From the NCBI GenBank assembly GCA_048772705.1, contig JBLWGC010000159.1, positions 186,001 to 250,000 of the forward strand: a stretch of 64,000 bases of DNA. The letters are read 5' to 3'. Below are positions 1 through 11,302 of this stretch, piece after piece. Both the position numbers and the translations under genes were made by a program. How positions within the stretch are numbered: the first letter of the stretch is position 1; every line of letters begins with the position of its first letter. The DNA comes from Leidyana gryllorum EB-2025a (Eukaryota; Apicomplexa). The notes beneath the pieces are model-generated. The model was given only the letters and a program-made list of their open reading frames with translations, did not search any database and was not told the DNA's origin.

Positions 1-1266
1 GTGTTGTTGGTGAAGGATCCGGGTACCATTCCCAAAGCTAAGGATCGGCGGCCAATGTTTGAGGTGAGCCTATTGACTTTGGGGACGGCACATATAGGAA
101 CGTGACATATTATTTTATCCCACATTACAGGAATTCCAGAAGAGAACAAATGACATAGACTTTGTCTGTAGATGGAGTGCTACTGAAGTGGATCCCAAAC
201 GGCAACCCAAATTTGCCGCGTGGTTGCGCAAAAAGGGGGTGAATGTGGAAGCTTTGGATTCTTCTAGCGATAGGATGGCTTTCATGGGCCGCCACAAAAA
301 TGCCTTGGCCCAAGTCGATCCCGCCAGGATATGCCCGACGTGTTGGATTTATAAGAACTTGCGGACAAAACATTGCAGGTGAGGATATATTTCTCACTTC
401 TTCTTCTTCATCGGTCTCAAATGATAGCGTCTGCAATGAATGTTGCGAACTCATGGATCATCACTGCCTATGGTTGAACAAGTGTGTGGGCAAACGAAAC
501 CATCGACTCTTCGTGACTTTTGTCGTGCTGAGTTTGATCGGACAAATCCATCAGGCGCTGATACTGGTGGTGGACATATTATTGTGGCTGGCGCACTTTA
601 GCAGAATGGTCGACCACCCAGTCGTCCACTCGCCAGGGCCGGGCACCACCTGGACGCTGACGTTTGTGATTCCCGCAGCTGCCTTCATCCACTTTGTCAC
701 CCACCGATGGGGCATGGCCTTAGTGTGGGCTCAAATGAAAGGCATAGTCGAAGGTGTTACCATTAATGAGTCGTTGTCAATGGCCAGATACTCGCACTTC
801 CTCTGCAAAGTGCCCTACACACACACAGCCGAGAAGCTGGCGGCGATCGAGAGCGCCTTGGAGGAGGAAGATGAGAGCGATGAAGCTGTCCAGACCGAAC
901 GCGACATCAGCAAGTCCGCACAGCAGCAAGAGTTCGTCGATGTCGAAGGCGCAGGCAAGGAACTTGTCGCAACAAACAAGGCCGACAACGGCGGCGAAGT
1001 CTGGGTGCGCCAGTTCATGCGCAACCCTTTCACCTTGAACAAAAGCGTGAGTGGTCACATACACAGTATCATACGTTATGTACATCACATTTTCTTTCAT
1101 ATAGGGATGGAGAAACTGTCTCGATTTTTGGCGCGGCACAGTTCCTGTGACGATGGATTGGGTGCAACTAGAGCGGTACGATGTACAGTTCCGAGAGAAC
1201 ATGGTGCGGAAGTTGCATGAAAGGGAGCGACGGCTTCTTGGGGAAGCCAAGGAGAAGAAGGAATAG
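1..1266 (+). CDS. DHHC-type palmitoyltransferase, 5' end cut off by window edge
   Basis: This enzyme transfers palmitate from acyl-CoA to protein cysteines at membranes. The visible exons are 1-63, 131-378, 428-1046 and 1105-1266, and the phases agree throughout. The cysteine-rich domain is assembled across the intron at 379-427: ICPTC, then RTKHCSVCNEC, then MDHHCLWLNKCVG, which carries the catalytic DHHC. The short DPG motif that often precedes the domain is encoded near position 20. Two hydrophobic stretches follow (around 520-590 and 650-720), then an acidic linker. The last two exons join to give NPFTLNKSGWRNCLDFW, which matches the conserved C-terminal motif of the family. The tail is basic and ends in KEKKE. 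The N-terminal transmembrane helices lie outside the window. The DHHC with Leu in place of the usual Pro (DHHCLW) is a minor oddity. Confidence 0.9.
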
Positions 1267-1269
1267 ATC

Positions 1270-1367
1270 ACAGACTGATTGATTGATCGATCGATGGATC
1301 GAGAGAGAGAGATTGGAATTGAGAGATTGAGAGAGAGAGAGATACACTCAGACAGAGAGACAAGCAA
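1270..1367. repeat. GATT/GATC and GAGA simple-sequence tract
   Basis: The short gap between two convergent genes is made almost entirely of GATT, GATC and GAGA repeats. It probably belongs to their 3' untranslated regions. Confidence 0.7.
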
Positions 1368-1378
1368 CTGGAAAAATG

Positions 1379-3498
1379 CTAGGTTTTGCGGGGGGGAAGC
1401 TCCAGCAAACTAGCGTCTCGCTCCATCTGCCCACGCAACGAAACCACTTGATGCCTCAGCTTATCAATTTCCACGCGCAACCGACGCTCGCGCTTCGCCC
1501 TCTCCTCAGCATCACCTAATGTAGCGCAGAAAGCGTTAAATCTCGTTCTGGCACCCAGAATCACGTGAGGATCGAAGCCTCCTACGCTATTCCGCTCCAC
1601 CGGTGAGCTGTTGACAGAGGGGGTCGAGCCAAAATTCGGCGTTTGACGACGAGCGTCATACAAAGGACTGCCATGTCCTTGCAAAGACTCTTGCGATAGA
1701 TCGTCTGAATCAACAATCCGAGGCAATGTTGGCTTCTCTGGCGAACCGCTACTACTCGTACCCGAGCCCGTACCTGACCCGGACCCGGACTGCGCTCCCG
1801 AAGAAGAGGATCGCTGTGTGCCGGCCGCCTCATCTGAATCACTTCCGTTCGAGCTCGACGACGACCACGGATTGTAGCGAGCTTTGATGCGCGAGTATAC
1901 CTCAGCGATGGCTTGGGACGGCCGCACCTCTACTTGGATGGTGGCTTTGCGATGGGGCGAGACACTAATCGAGTGCGTGGTGGAAAGGTCCGTGCTGCTC
2001 GTGCCTTCGAGCTTGTTGTTTCCCCCGGTGGCGCCTTGCTCACCGCCTATAGAATCCGACTCGGATTGAGACCCGGAGGCCTTCGGCCTCACCAGTCTCT
2101 GTCCATGCGAGGAGTGCTCGCTACACACTGGTTTATGTTGACATCCTTCCTCTTCGAGCCAAGGCAAGGCCAAGGCCGTGCTGCTGCTCTCTCCGCCCGA
2201 GTGATGTTGAACTGCCTCACATATGTCGTCGCTCCCTGACTCCATAACTGACTCGATCGTCTCAGCCACCGCATTGGACGTGCTGGTCCCCGACTCAGCC
2301 GACTGTGGCCGCGAAGAAGACGCCGCCGAAGAAGCCTCTTCTTCCGAGGAGCCTTGGTGCGCCTCCCACATCGAGCTCTGGTGTCCCTCTGCATCCGCCG
2401 AAGTACATCGTCCATCTTTTGACAGTGGCGCGATCAACTCTGTCGTCTGCCGCGGCGTGGCTTCGGTCGTTGAGGCCGAAGTCATCGGAGGGCAGTCTCG
2501 GTCTGTAGTAGATATTACTTTTGTTCTCGACACAACAGTAGTCACTGAGGTCTTGCTCAGCGGCTCCGTGCTTGTAGTAGCTTGACTGCTTCCAGCTTTA
2601 TTGGCGGGAGTACTAATGACTTTGTCCCGTTCATCTTGTACATTGCTGCTGCTATTGGCAGGGGGTAAGTTTTGAGTCGACCCCTTTTCTCCTCGGGTTG
2701 AGGCAGCTGTAGAAGAATTCCCGGTCGATGAAGGTTGAGAATGGGAAGCTTGGAGAGCTGCCAACTGAGCTCGGAGAGCAATGACCTCTTCTAGAACACG
2801 TCGACGATCACTCTGCAGACTGCAAAATAGTGGCGACGGCCCCCTTGCCAAACTTACGTGGTGAATAACTGAACTAGAGGTCTTATTACCAGTTCCGCGT
2901 CCGATGTGTCCTGAAGCGGCTGATCGTGCAGCAGCACTGACTGAATCGAGTCCACTATCGCAGAAATCGTCTTTTGTGTCAGTTTGGCAGCACGAGCTTC
3001 AATTACTGCTTCCTCGATACTGGCATTCACCCGACTTGAACGGGATTGTGATCTATGGCGCACAGGTGTCTCTGGCTCGCGGCGATGATAGTTAGCCCGA
3101 TTGCGATGCCGATGGTATTTCGAAGGAGAAGAGTCTTCAGACATTTCTTCTGTTGTATCGGTCACTCTACGGACTCGACGACTGCAGTCAGACAGTGTGC
3201 AGTCGGTCTCGGACTCTGTGTACGAAGAGCAAGATGCGGAATCGGAGGTAGCAGTATCAGCACACCGGTGCCGAGCGGGTTCTTGACTTTGCGACGCGCG
3301 GCGTTGTCTTAGCGGAGACACTGGACAACAGAATCGGGGCACATAGTGAACGTCATCTGGAGGGAAGGGCCGAGGCATACTCTGGGCCGACTGTAAGAGC
3401 ATCCGGGACCGGTAGGCGGTAGGATCCTGTACGAAAGGGGCGTCCACGAAGGGCGCGACATCCTGGCGTCGTACGGAGTAAATCCGACGCCGTATCAT
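1379..3498 (-). CDS. Ser-rich low-complexity protein with coiled-coil segments, unknown function
   Basis: I do not recognise a family. Two exons, 3498-2858 and 2819-1379, are joined by a 38-nt intron and give 693 residues. An in-frame TAG lies 15 nt upstream of the ATG, which supports the start. The N-terminal third is rich in Arg and Ser, with RRR and RSQSRSSR stretches. A helical segment follows around the splice junction (EEAVIEARAAKLTQ, then DRRRVLEEVIALRAQLAAL), consistent with a coiled coil. The middle is almost pure Ser/Thr/Gly with acidic residues and is surely disordered. A second charged helix (ERAKRERRLRVEIDKLRHQV) lies near the C-terminus. The two coiled coils flanking a disordered linker suggest a scaffold or cytoskeletal role, but that is only inference. 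Confidence 0.7.
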
Positions 3499-4132
3499 AG
3501 CGAATTCGAGCTATAGATCCCTGAATGATACACTGGTGGGTGTGCGCATAAGGTGCGCGTTCGTGTGTGTGCTGCAAGAGCTTCGGGCCAAGACTGGAAA
3601 AGCGCCGATGATACCCCTCTTAGTCCACATGACGAATCTGTTCATGATGGTGAGCAACAAAGATCTTCAGTTCGCTGTACTCCTGAGCAGGTGACCAATG
3701 AACAGCGAGCTGAGACTTGCTTGGATAGTGTGTGGGCCTACTTCATCAACCGTCGCAACCGCAATAGCAGCGCCGCGAGCCACGCTACGGTTGCCGACAA
3801 CAAAGCCACTTCCGCTCAATAAGAATTTGGTTCACTTCTTCCTGCCAGAAGTTGACGAGAGAAATGCTATGTGTATCGTCCTTTTCCAGTTAGCTAGTAG
3901 TTCAGAGGGTGGGAGGCTTGTGTCCACCTGCCACGGCCCTCCATAGACACTTGGGCACTGGTCTACATGTTGATGTCCCTGACGGTGCAAACTGTGCGCG
4001 GTCGGCGACGAGCGAAATAGAAGTGTTGGGCTATGGACTGAGGTGCGCATGATGGGTATAGGAGTATCGAAATAGCATTAGCATAGGCGGAGAGAATGCA
4101 GAGGCATCTAGATTTGCAAACATTTTGCAGTG
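3499..4132. other. Intergenic region with no supportable gene
   Basis: This 634-nt stretch separates divergent genes. A 3553-3822 open frame exists but starts at GTG and has no recognisable features. The 5' untranslated regions and promoters of both neighbours should lie here. I see no RNA gene or clear repeat. Confidence 0.5.
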
Positions 4133-7100
4133 ATGTGGACCCTCCGGCCAGGAGAGCCGCTGAGGGCCCCCCCGTTAAGCTACCGAGCATGGATACCCCC
4201 GCCAGGACCCGGTGAACCGCTAATGTCTGGGTTACGGATATACCCCGAAACGGCTCGGCCGCGTCCATCGCCATTTGGGCCAGAAGGGTTGGCATCGAGG
4301 TTACCCGGAGCATATTCACCCGAGCCACCGCCGAAACGAGTCCTGATGCCAAGCTCAGAGGCGCCACCCTCACCACCACAGTCTCGTCCCGGGCGGTCGT
4401 TGGAGCCGACATTGCCCGCCAGTTTGTTTCGTCGTCAGTCAGGTCCCCGATTGGCTCCTCGCCCTCGCCTAACCGGGAAGCCCAATACCCCGCGCTCAGC
4501 AGCCCATGCGCGATCACATTCCGCAATGCCCGCGACCAAAGCCCAAGCCCCAGTGAGAGCCCGTAAACGTGACGCAGCCTCGCTTTCACCGGAGCAATCC
4601 CCAGTTCCCACACGGCGAGCACCACCTCCCGTCCCTTTGCTGCCCTTGAATCGGATAATGGCCCGACGGTCAGACACCTCTTCAAGCGGCGTGGAGAAAC
4701 AGCCACCAGTACCGCGCGGAACAACTGCCGCAGCCAGGGCCGCCCACTACAGCGCCGTCATGATTGATTCTCCCAAACAAGTCACTGAGATCATTTCGTA
4801 CTGTGTTCCCACCACGACTGAGTCCATTTCCATCTCGTCACCAGATGACGACTCAACAGAAACCCCCCGGGTGCTGCCATTGATGACCGTACAGCGGGTA
4901 GTGGTTATCGAGATGCTCGCCTTGCCAAAACGTCGACGGCACCGAGGCCGAAGGGCTGTTGTTGCTGCCAGCGAAGTTTCGGTTTTGCCACACAGACAGT
5001 GAACATTTGTGATGTGTTGTATACTTCTCGAATGGGCAAATTAAACCGATGTGGGTGGGCACTGTGTCGCCGGCGCGAACCGGGTGCTTCTTCGAGTGAT
5101 GAGGTGGAGGAGTTCACTCGTCGGAAAGTCACCACTCCCCGCGCCCCCAGTACCCGCCCGAGCCCTCAACCTCAACAACGACAATCCTTTCTAACCCATT
5201 ACCTACACGACTTCACGCCATCCCGATACTTGCGTAGTAAAGCATTCGATAACGCGCGCGGAAAGCTGATAGACGCCGATGAGCTGCAGAACTGGTCAGT
5301 CAACATGGTGCGAATGCTGGTCGAAGGAACCTCGGCGGAAGTGTCCCAGAATCTACGAACGGCTATCCGACGTGGCGTTCCGGACTCCCTGAAGCGCTGG
5401 GTGCTCCAAGCTTCTCACGATTGTAAGGACTTTCTTCTCGCTCACCCAGGCTACGTGTCCAAGACTTACCACGCGGTTTTCGGAGTGAGCACCTGTGGTC
5501 GTCCCAGTGTTTAATTACTCAATCATTCGATCTGTCACAGTCAAAGGCGCCAGACTTCAGCGATGGTACTGTACCGACGTTTTCAACCGGTTTCCAAGGG
5601 ACGGAGAAAGAGCTACATGCCGTTGGAACGCCCTTACACGATAAAGTCGATGCTGCGGAGGCCCCGAGGCCATTCTTACACCGCGGCTACACGTCTCGTA
5701 ACAGTTTAGTGAGAAGTTGCTCGTGGAACAACATGAGCGACGTTCTTTCTACTCAAAACCCGGGAAGTCCGGCTCCACCCGCCACCATGCGTAATTCGGT
5801 CCTCCGCCGCCCCTCTCGAAGCTTCGAGGGAGGCTCTTGTAAGTCATCTGCTCCTCACTCAACTGCGACTGACTATCTGTAGGGACCCCACATGATCTGT
5901 TGTCTGGGGCGGCGGGATTGTCATATGGTGATTATCGCGAGAAACAGACGACGAAAGAAGTAAACAGGGGAACTACCTTGTTGCCGCCGGTGGCTTCTTC
6001 ACGGGCTCTGCACTCCTTGTTACATGCGTCGAGTGGTAACTTGAGTGGAGCACATACGCTCCATTCTGTCACGTACCTCGCGTCGCTGCTCAACACCGAA
6101 GGACAGACCCTCGCCAAGAAGATTCTCTGGACTATAAACTGGATCTATCCGGACTTGGATTTCGCACCCATCCTTCCCTCAGCTGTATGTTTGCTGTTGA
6201 TGTATTTGGAAGAAGATGAGGCCGTGGTCACCATTCTCAAACTACTGGAAGCCTCAAACGAGCTATTGAAAAACAATGCTCGACGCCCTTTCCTGACGTT
6301 CAGACGAAGCGAATTCGTCAGGTATCAATTCGACTTTCACTAACTGATCTCCTTCTCTAACTCTCGTAATCGCTCCCCCTCGCAGACTGGTGCACATGGC
6401 TATGGCGTTCTGTAAACGTACACTTCCAGCAATCTCGGACCGCATGGAGGAGTTGGGTGTCGACTTGGCGGCTTGGTTCGCTCGGGCTTTTGAAGATGGT
6501 TTCAGTAAACTGCTCCCTTTCGACGTGAGCCGCTCTCAATTCAATCAATCATCACTGTTGTCTCACTCTTACAGCTCTACCTACGCATTATGATACCTTT
6601 CTTCTACGGTGAGCTCCGAATTTGGACACTCAGACGTTGCCTTAACTCGACACAGAGGGAGCAAAGGTCTTCACACGTCATGCTCTGGCATTGTTGAAAA
6701 TGGCTGAAGAGCCCCTCTTGAATGCTTCGTCTCCCGAAGAGGCCAACTTTATCCTACTGTTCCGAGGTAGGAGACAAAAAGTCGGCAGGACACATTACTC
6801 TGTGTTCAGAATATAGAGACAGTGACGTTGATATGATGAATGATCTCACGAAGGTGAGATTGGAGGTCCCGGGTATCGGAATATGGGGTGACTGTGGTGC
6901 AGCTGGCTTTTCGGTTCCAGATCAGGTCCAACAATGAGCCCCTGTCAAAATTCTCCAGTCACGACATCCCTACCCCGTATTTAACACGAACGAGAGTACA
7001 AAAGCTGTACCGACCGCGGCTACAGCACCATTCCGCCATTGTTTCAGATGATATGGTAATGGCAGAATGTCACGCCTCATATCGAAACCCCAATACGCAG

Positions 7101-7774
7101 TGGGAGGTTATTTGGCGATGGGCCCCAGCAAATGTGCGAATCTTAGTGAGTGGAGGCGGTGGGTGAGTCGTCAGATGGCATACGCCCACAGGACCCCGAA
7201 CTTGTCTTCACCGCGAATAAGCACGGTCACAGTCTCAAAGCCTTGGCGCGGTACATCTGGGACGATATTGCACGGCCCATGATCTTCATGATGAAAACAG
7301 ATACTGACGAAGTGTTGGGAGGGTTCAGCCCTTACCCCTTTATCTGCTCGACTCATACGCCGCGTGAGTCTCGGGTACTGCTTGAATTGTGCCACTCGGC
7401 CTGTGCAGCAACTACGGACTTATCCGGATCTTTCGTATTCACTCTAAAGCCTCATATTTCTGTTTACCGCTACAGTGGAGCCACGCAAGGTATCATGGAC
7501 GTGAGCAACCTGAATGGTGTGACACCTGAATATTGACTTCCTAATCAATGCAGTTCTCTTTTGAACATCTCGCGTTCGGATTCCAAGAGTAAGTTTGCGT
7601 TGAGTGCTGCCGGTTATTGTGTTCTCGATCCACAGTCCGGCCATAATGATCGATGGCGACCTTCATTCTGGGCACAGTGGACCATCCAAGACTTTTTCCA
7701 GCCCAAGGTTGGTACTTAGTAACGAATTAGGGGACTTCCAAGTCCATCAATTCGAGATTTGGTTGCTCAGCTAG
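4133..7774 (+). CDS. TBC domain (Rab GAP-like) plus TLDc domain protein
   Basis: The architecture resembles TBC1D24-type proteins, which act in vesicle traffic and oxidative-stress protection. Exons after the first are 5541-5838, 5883-6321, 6386-6524, 6575-6608, 6656-6766, 6810-6853, 6903-7055, 7101-7145, 7192-7363, 7409-7500, 7554-7588 and 7636-7774, and all phases agree. The TBC part starts near LRTAIRRGVPDSLKRWVL and runs through ILWTINWIYPDLDFAP and IMIPFFYEGAKVFTRHAL. The TLDc part includes ELVFTANKHGHSLKAL, SGSFVFTLKP and MIDGDLHSGHSGPSKTF, ending in FEIWLLS. The first exon encodes a long Pro/Ser-rich disordered N-terminus from ATG 4133. Its frame must shift by one base at a run of six C (4863-4868) to join the TBC frame, so either a base is missing in the assembly or the protein starts at ATG 5032 (717 residues). 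I did not see the Arg and Gln fingers of active Rab GAPs with confidence. Confidence 0.8.
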
Positions 7775-7835
7775 TCTTGCACCTCTTTTTTCTGGCTGAG
7801 GCTGTGCACCTTGTGGCTTTTTTTTCGGTGGGGTA

Positions 7836-9968
7836 ATGTCGGACTCTTTCCAAGAGAACGACAGTGAGGCTCCATGGTTAACACGCCTGCCCTGGGTCCC
7901 TCCCCTGACACTCGAGCAAAGTTCGCGAATATCCGTTAGCATTCCTCCGGCGACGGAGCGCTCTAACTCGGTACTCCTCCATTCTCATCTGAACCCGCTG
8001 AACCAGGACGAGAGTTCCAGCCTTGTTACTCGACGTCTAACGTATAGGAAGGAATGGGCAAGACAGGATATCTTAAGCGGAGCTGTGGTGCAAGATGGAG
8101 AGCCTCCGGGGCCTTCCGTGGTGTACTACGATGCTCTACGGGAGTATCAAGCTGACAATGACCGCGCCTGGCATATAGACTGGATGCGATTCGTGGCTAA
8201 CTGGTTAGTGGTTGCTGTCCATATGATCACCACAACCGACGACTTGCACCTCTGGTCGACAACTCCGGAAGCCCAGACAATGCGATCCTTCTTAGTCAAT
8301 CTGCTCCAAATTGGAATGCCAATCTTCTTCTATGCCTCCGGCAGAGCCTCAGCCTACGCAAGTGACCGCAATTGGCTCAAGTTTGGTCTCAAGAAGACTC
8401 GGAGACTGATGGTCCCATTGGCAGTTGGGTACTTTGTTGTGGTCGCCTCTGCCGCATTCATCTCCGAACCTTTCTACGTCTGCCGCAACACCTCCACCCC
8501 TGACGGAAAACCTGGCAACTTCTTTCCTTTCTATGTTTGGTTCGTCAAGAACTTTGGAGGTTGCGGCTTTGAATGGCTGTGGTTCTTGCCTTCCCTCTGG
8601 GCATTCGCTATCGGATGCTTCCCTTTTCAATTGTTTGTCAGCACGTATCAAGTTGTAATGTCGCCGGACTATTGCCTGTCAGATCGAGATCGAGCCACCA
8701 AGAGCGCACTCTTGCAGAAATACGCACCAGAGGGCCCGGCTAATGGCAGAGAGTACACTTTACGACAGAAGTGGAAGGCTCTTCAGAGAACAGTGTTCTT
8801 CTCGGGAGGATACAGTCTTTTGATCATTATCATTCTGTGGCTCTTCTGCAACCAAATTCTGGGAGCTCCCGCCGCTCACTGCGCTCTCTACGCGGTGCCA
8901 TTTTTCCTGGCAGCCCTCGTCCCGTGCGTCATCGCCCCCTACTGCCGAAGATTCAATATACGAGCGCCCCTGTTCGTATGGTTGCCGGTCGGTACACTCG
9001 TTATGGCATACTTCAAGGAAGATAGTGTGCTCTCAATTGCCCATCACGGATTCTTAAGCATCTTCATTGCTCGTCAAGGGGTCTCCATGGCTTTCTATGC
9101 TGCCTTCTATCTACAAGGTTTCATTGAACAGCGCTACATGTACGAGTGGGAAAAGTATGAGCGGCTTGCGATGAGCTGCGACGGCTGGCTCGTGATCAAC
9201 TATATACTCAGACCTTTCAAAGTTATCATTTGGGTTGCCCTCACTGCAAATGGAGTTCCGGGATTGTCCGCCTACTGGGCATACCTCTGGACTTACCCCG
9301 TCTACAATGAGTGAGTTATTCTTCGACCAGCCTTCTTCATGATTTTTAGGACTTATTCCTCGGTTTCTTACGTTGTTGGATCCTGGATAGGACTCCACCT
9401 ATGGGAACGTTTCATGATGATGTACTGTCGTTCATCATTCCATCCACGTTATCACAAGTGAGCGACCAGTACAATCCAACCACTGGATTTCACTCAATCT
9501 GTACAGGCATATCACACAATCCTCGATGGTCGTTTATGTGACACACGGACTCAGTCTGGCCATCATTGGCAGACTGTTGTTGTGGCCATTGAGATCACAC
9601 ATTAGGAAAATCAATGGTGTTGTCATTTTGTCAGCATTGGTGGTGCCTATGACGCTGCTCATCTATTTTCTTATCATCAGGTATGCGCCGATGAATCAGC
9701 TCATCATTACACTTTTGCACTCAGTATTCCGCCCCTGGCAGCCGCTTTCGGGCTCGAAGGAGGCAAGAATTGGGCTTGCAAAAATTGGTGTGGGCCATTC
9801 CGACGATTCAAAGCCTCCATGACTGCCAAGCGCGTTGAGGAACTCCAGAGGCCAGCTGTTATACCACCAGCGCTCAGCACTATCGTTGATGAGGTTTCCG
9901 ATGCGCAATCTCCGAGCACGTCAATAGCAATTCATGAAGCTAGCGAAGGAGGACTCGTGAAGACATAG
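7836..9968 (+). CDS. Acyltransferase-3 family multipass membrane protein
   Basis: Members of this family (OafA/NRF-6-like) move acyl groups onto sugars, lipids or other targets in membranes. Exons 7836-9310, 9350-9457, 9507-9680 and 9725-9968 give 666 residues. The first 110 residues are hydrophilic. The first core helix reads WMRFVANWLVVAVHM, which has the Arg and His spaced as in the family motif. Then come IGMPIFFYASGRASAYA, a basic loop (KFGLKKTRRLMVPL) typical of the family, and at least seven further hydrophobic helices. The tail after about residue 590 is hydrophilic and acidic. The gene starts 61 nt after the stop of the TBC-TLDc gene. The substrate cannot be told from sequence. Confidence 0.8.
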
Positions 9969-9996
9969 TGCGACTATTCCAGCTCCTGTCGCACAC

Positions 9997-11153
9997 ATGC
10001 GTGTTGTCTGTGGTCTGGCAGTTGGAGTGCATCTAGTTGGTGCCGCTCGCTTGGGAAGCCCTTTACAGCTTCTATTGAGCCCAGACAGCAACCAACTCTC
10101 CACAAATGCACTCACACAAGCCCTTCAGGCCCTAGGAGTGGATAAAGAAGAAAGTACTGAAGAGGAGGACCATATGGAGTTGAGCAACCTGACTTTGGCC
10201 CAGCCATATGAATTGAAGCCACTACAGGTGCGAAGATTCTGTGCCGAGCAGAAATAAGGTTTTCTAGGCTTCCCTATATAATACAGCAGGCTTGCATGAG
10301 TATCCGTTCGATGATTCGCAACCTAGCTCTGCCGGTGACCTCAGCCAATTGAGTGAGCCACGATCGTACTTTTGGAGGTTTTACAAGCACTTCAGACATG
10401 ACTACCACCCGCGCTCCGTCTGGTACAACCAGTCTCAGTGATTCGCAGTTGATAGAGCAAGCGAACACTCAGCTGCGGCAACAACAAAGTTTGATGACGA
10501 ATATTCGTACAATTTTGCGAACGATGACCCAGCAGTTGTAAGGCTGAAGTGCTCGAGGTCCCCATCGATGAGAACTGCAGGTCAGCATTTGAGCAGGAGG
10601 CCAGGCGACGAAAAGAAGCCGAAGAAAGAAGGTTGAAAGCAGAAGCAGCCGGTTCAGCGGTGGAAATCAAAATGGCGGTTCCACGGAAGATTTCTGGCGC
10701 TGCTACCACCACTTCAGCAGGTGCGACTGGAACGTCGGGGTCAGAGGACAGGTCGCTGGAGGATTTATATGACGATCTTGATCCAAGCAATGCGAAGATG
10801 AAAGCCGAAGATTTTAGATCACCGAGTGAGCGTAGATATTTGGTACATAATAGTGATACCGAGTACAGTTCCAATCGTGATCGCCAAACCTGATGCACTC
10901 ACAACATTGGATAAAATTGCAGATGATATTCTCATCACACAACAGATGCGCTTCCTCTGGCAGATGGACCGAGTGAATCGCATGCTTCGAGGTGGCACCA
11001 ACAGTGAAGCTGTTCGTCGACAATTGGAGGTATGTTACTTTTGGGAACTGACATCGGACACCGACCGTGCAGACGATGCAAGACGCTACTCGAGCCCAAT
11101 TGCGTTACGTGGAAGCGGATGAGGAGGTTGCGGAGCTCGCAAACGCAGCTTGA
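9997..11153 (+). CDS. Coiled-coil protein with possible signal peptide, unknown function
   Basis: I do not recognise a family. Six exons (9997-10240, 10287-10352, 10396-10537, 10581-10825, 10869-11029, 11073-11153) give 312 residues. The N-terminus (MRVVCGLAVGVHLVGAA) looks like a signal peptide or anchor. A helical region follows (SQLIEQANTQLRQQQ to EQEARRRKEAEERRLKAEA), strongly predicted as coiled coil. A short Ala/Thr/Gly-rich linker leads to a second helical region ending in VEADEEVAELANAA. The splice choice in the second intron was made because it keeps a single open frame: CGAAGATTCT joins to exon 2 at 10287. The gene sits 28 nt after the acyltransferase stop. Confidence 0.65.
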
Positions 11154-11302
11154 TTGTGTGACGTCTTCGTGTCGGAAAACCGAGAGTCGGGACGTCGTCA
11201 GAGAAGGATCGCGTCGTCGAATGCGTCGTTGGATCTGATTGAACTCGCCGTCCATTTGCAGTCCAAGTTTACAAGTTTGGCACTAGGGCAGAAATTGCCA
11301 TA

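Noticed and set aside
3963-4724. A 253-codon minus-strand frame
   Set aside because: It mirrors the Pro-rich plus-strand exon, has no signals of its own and lacks a credible start context.
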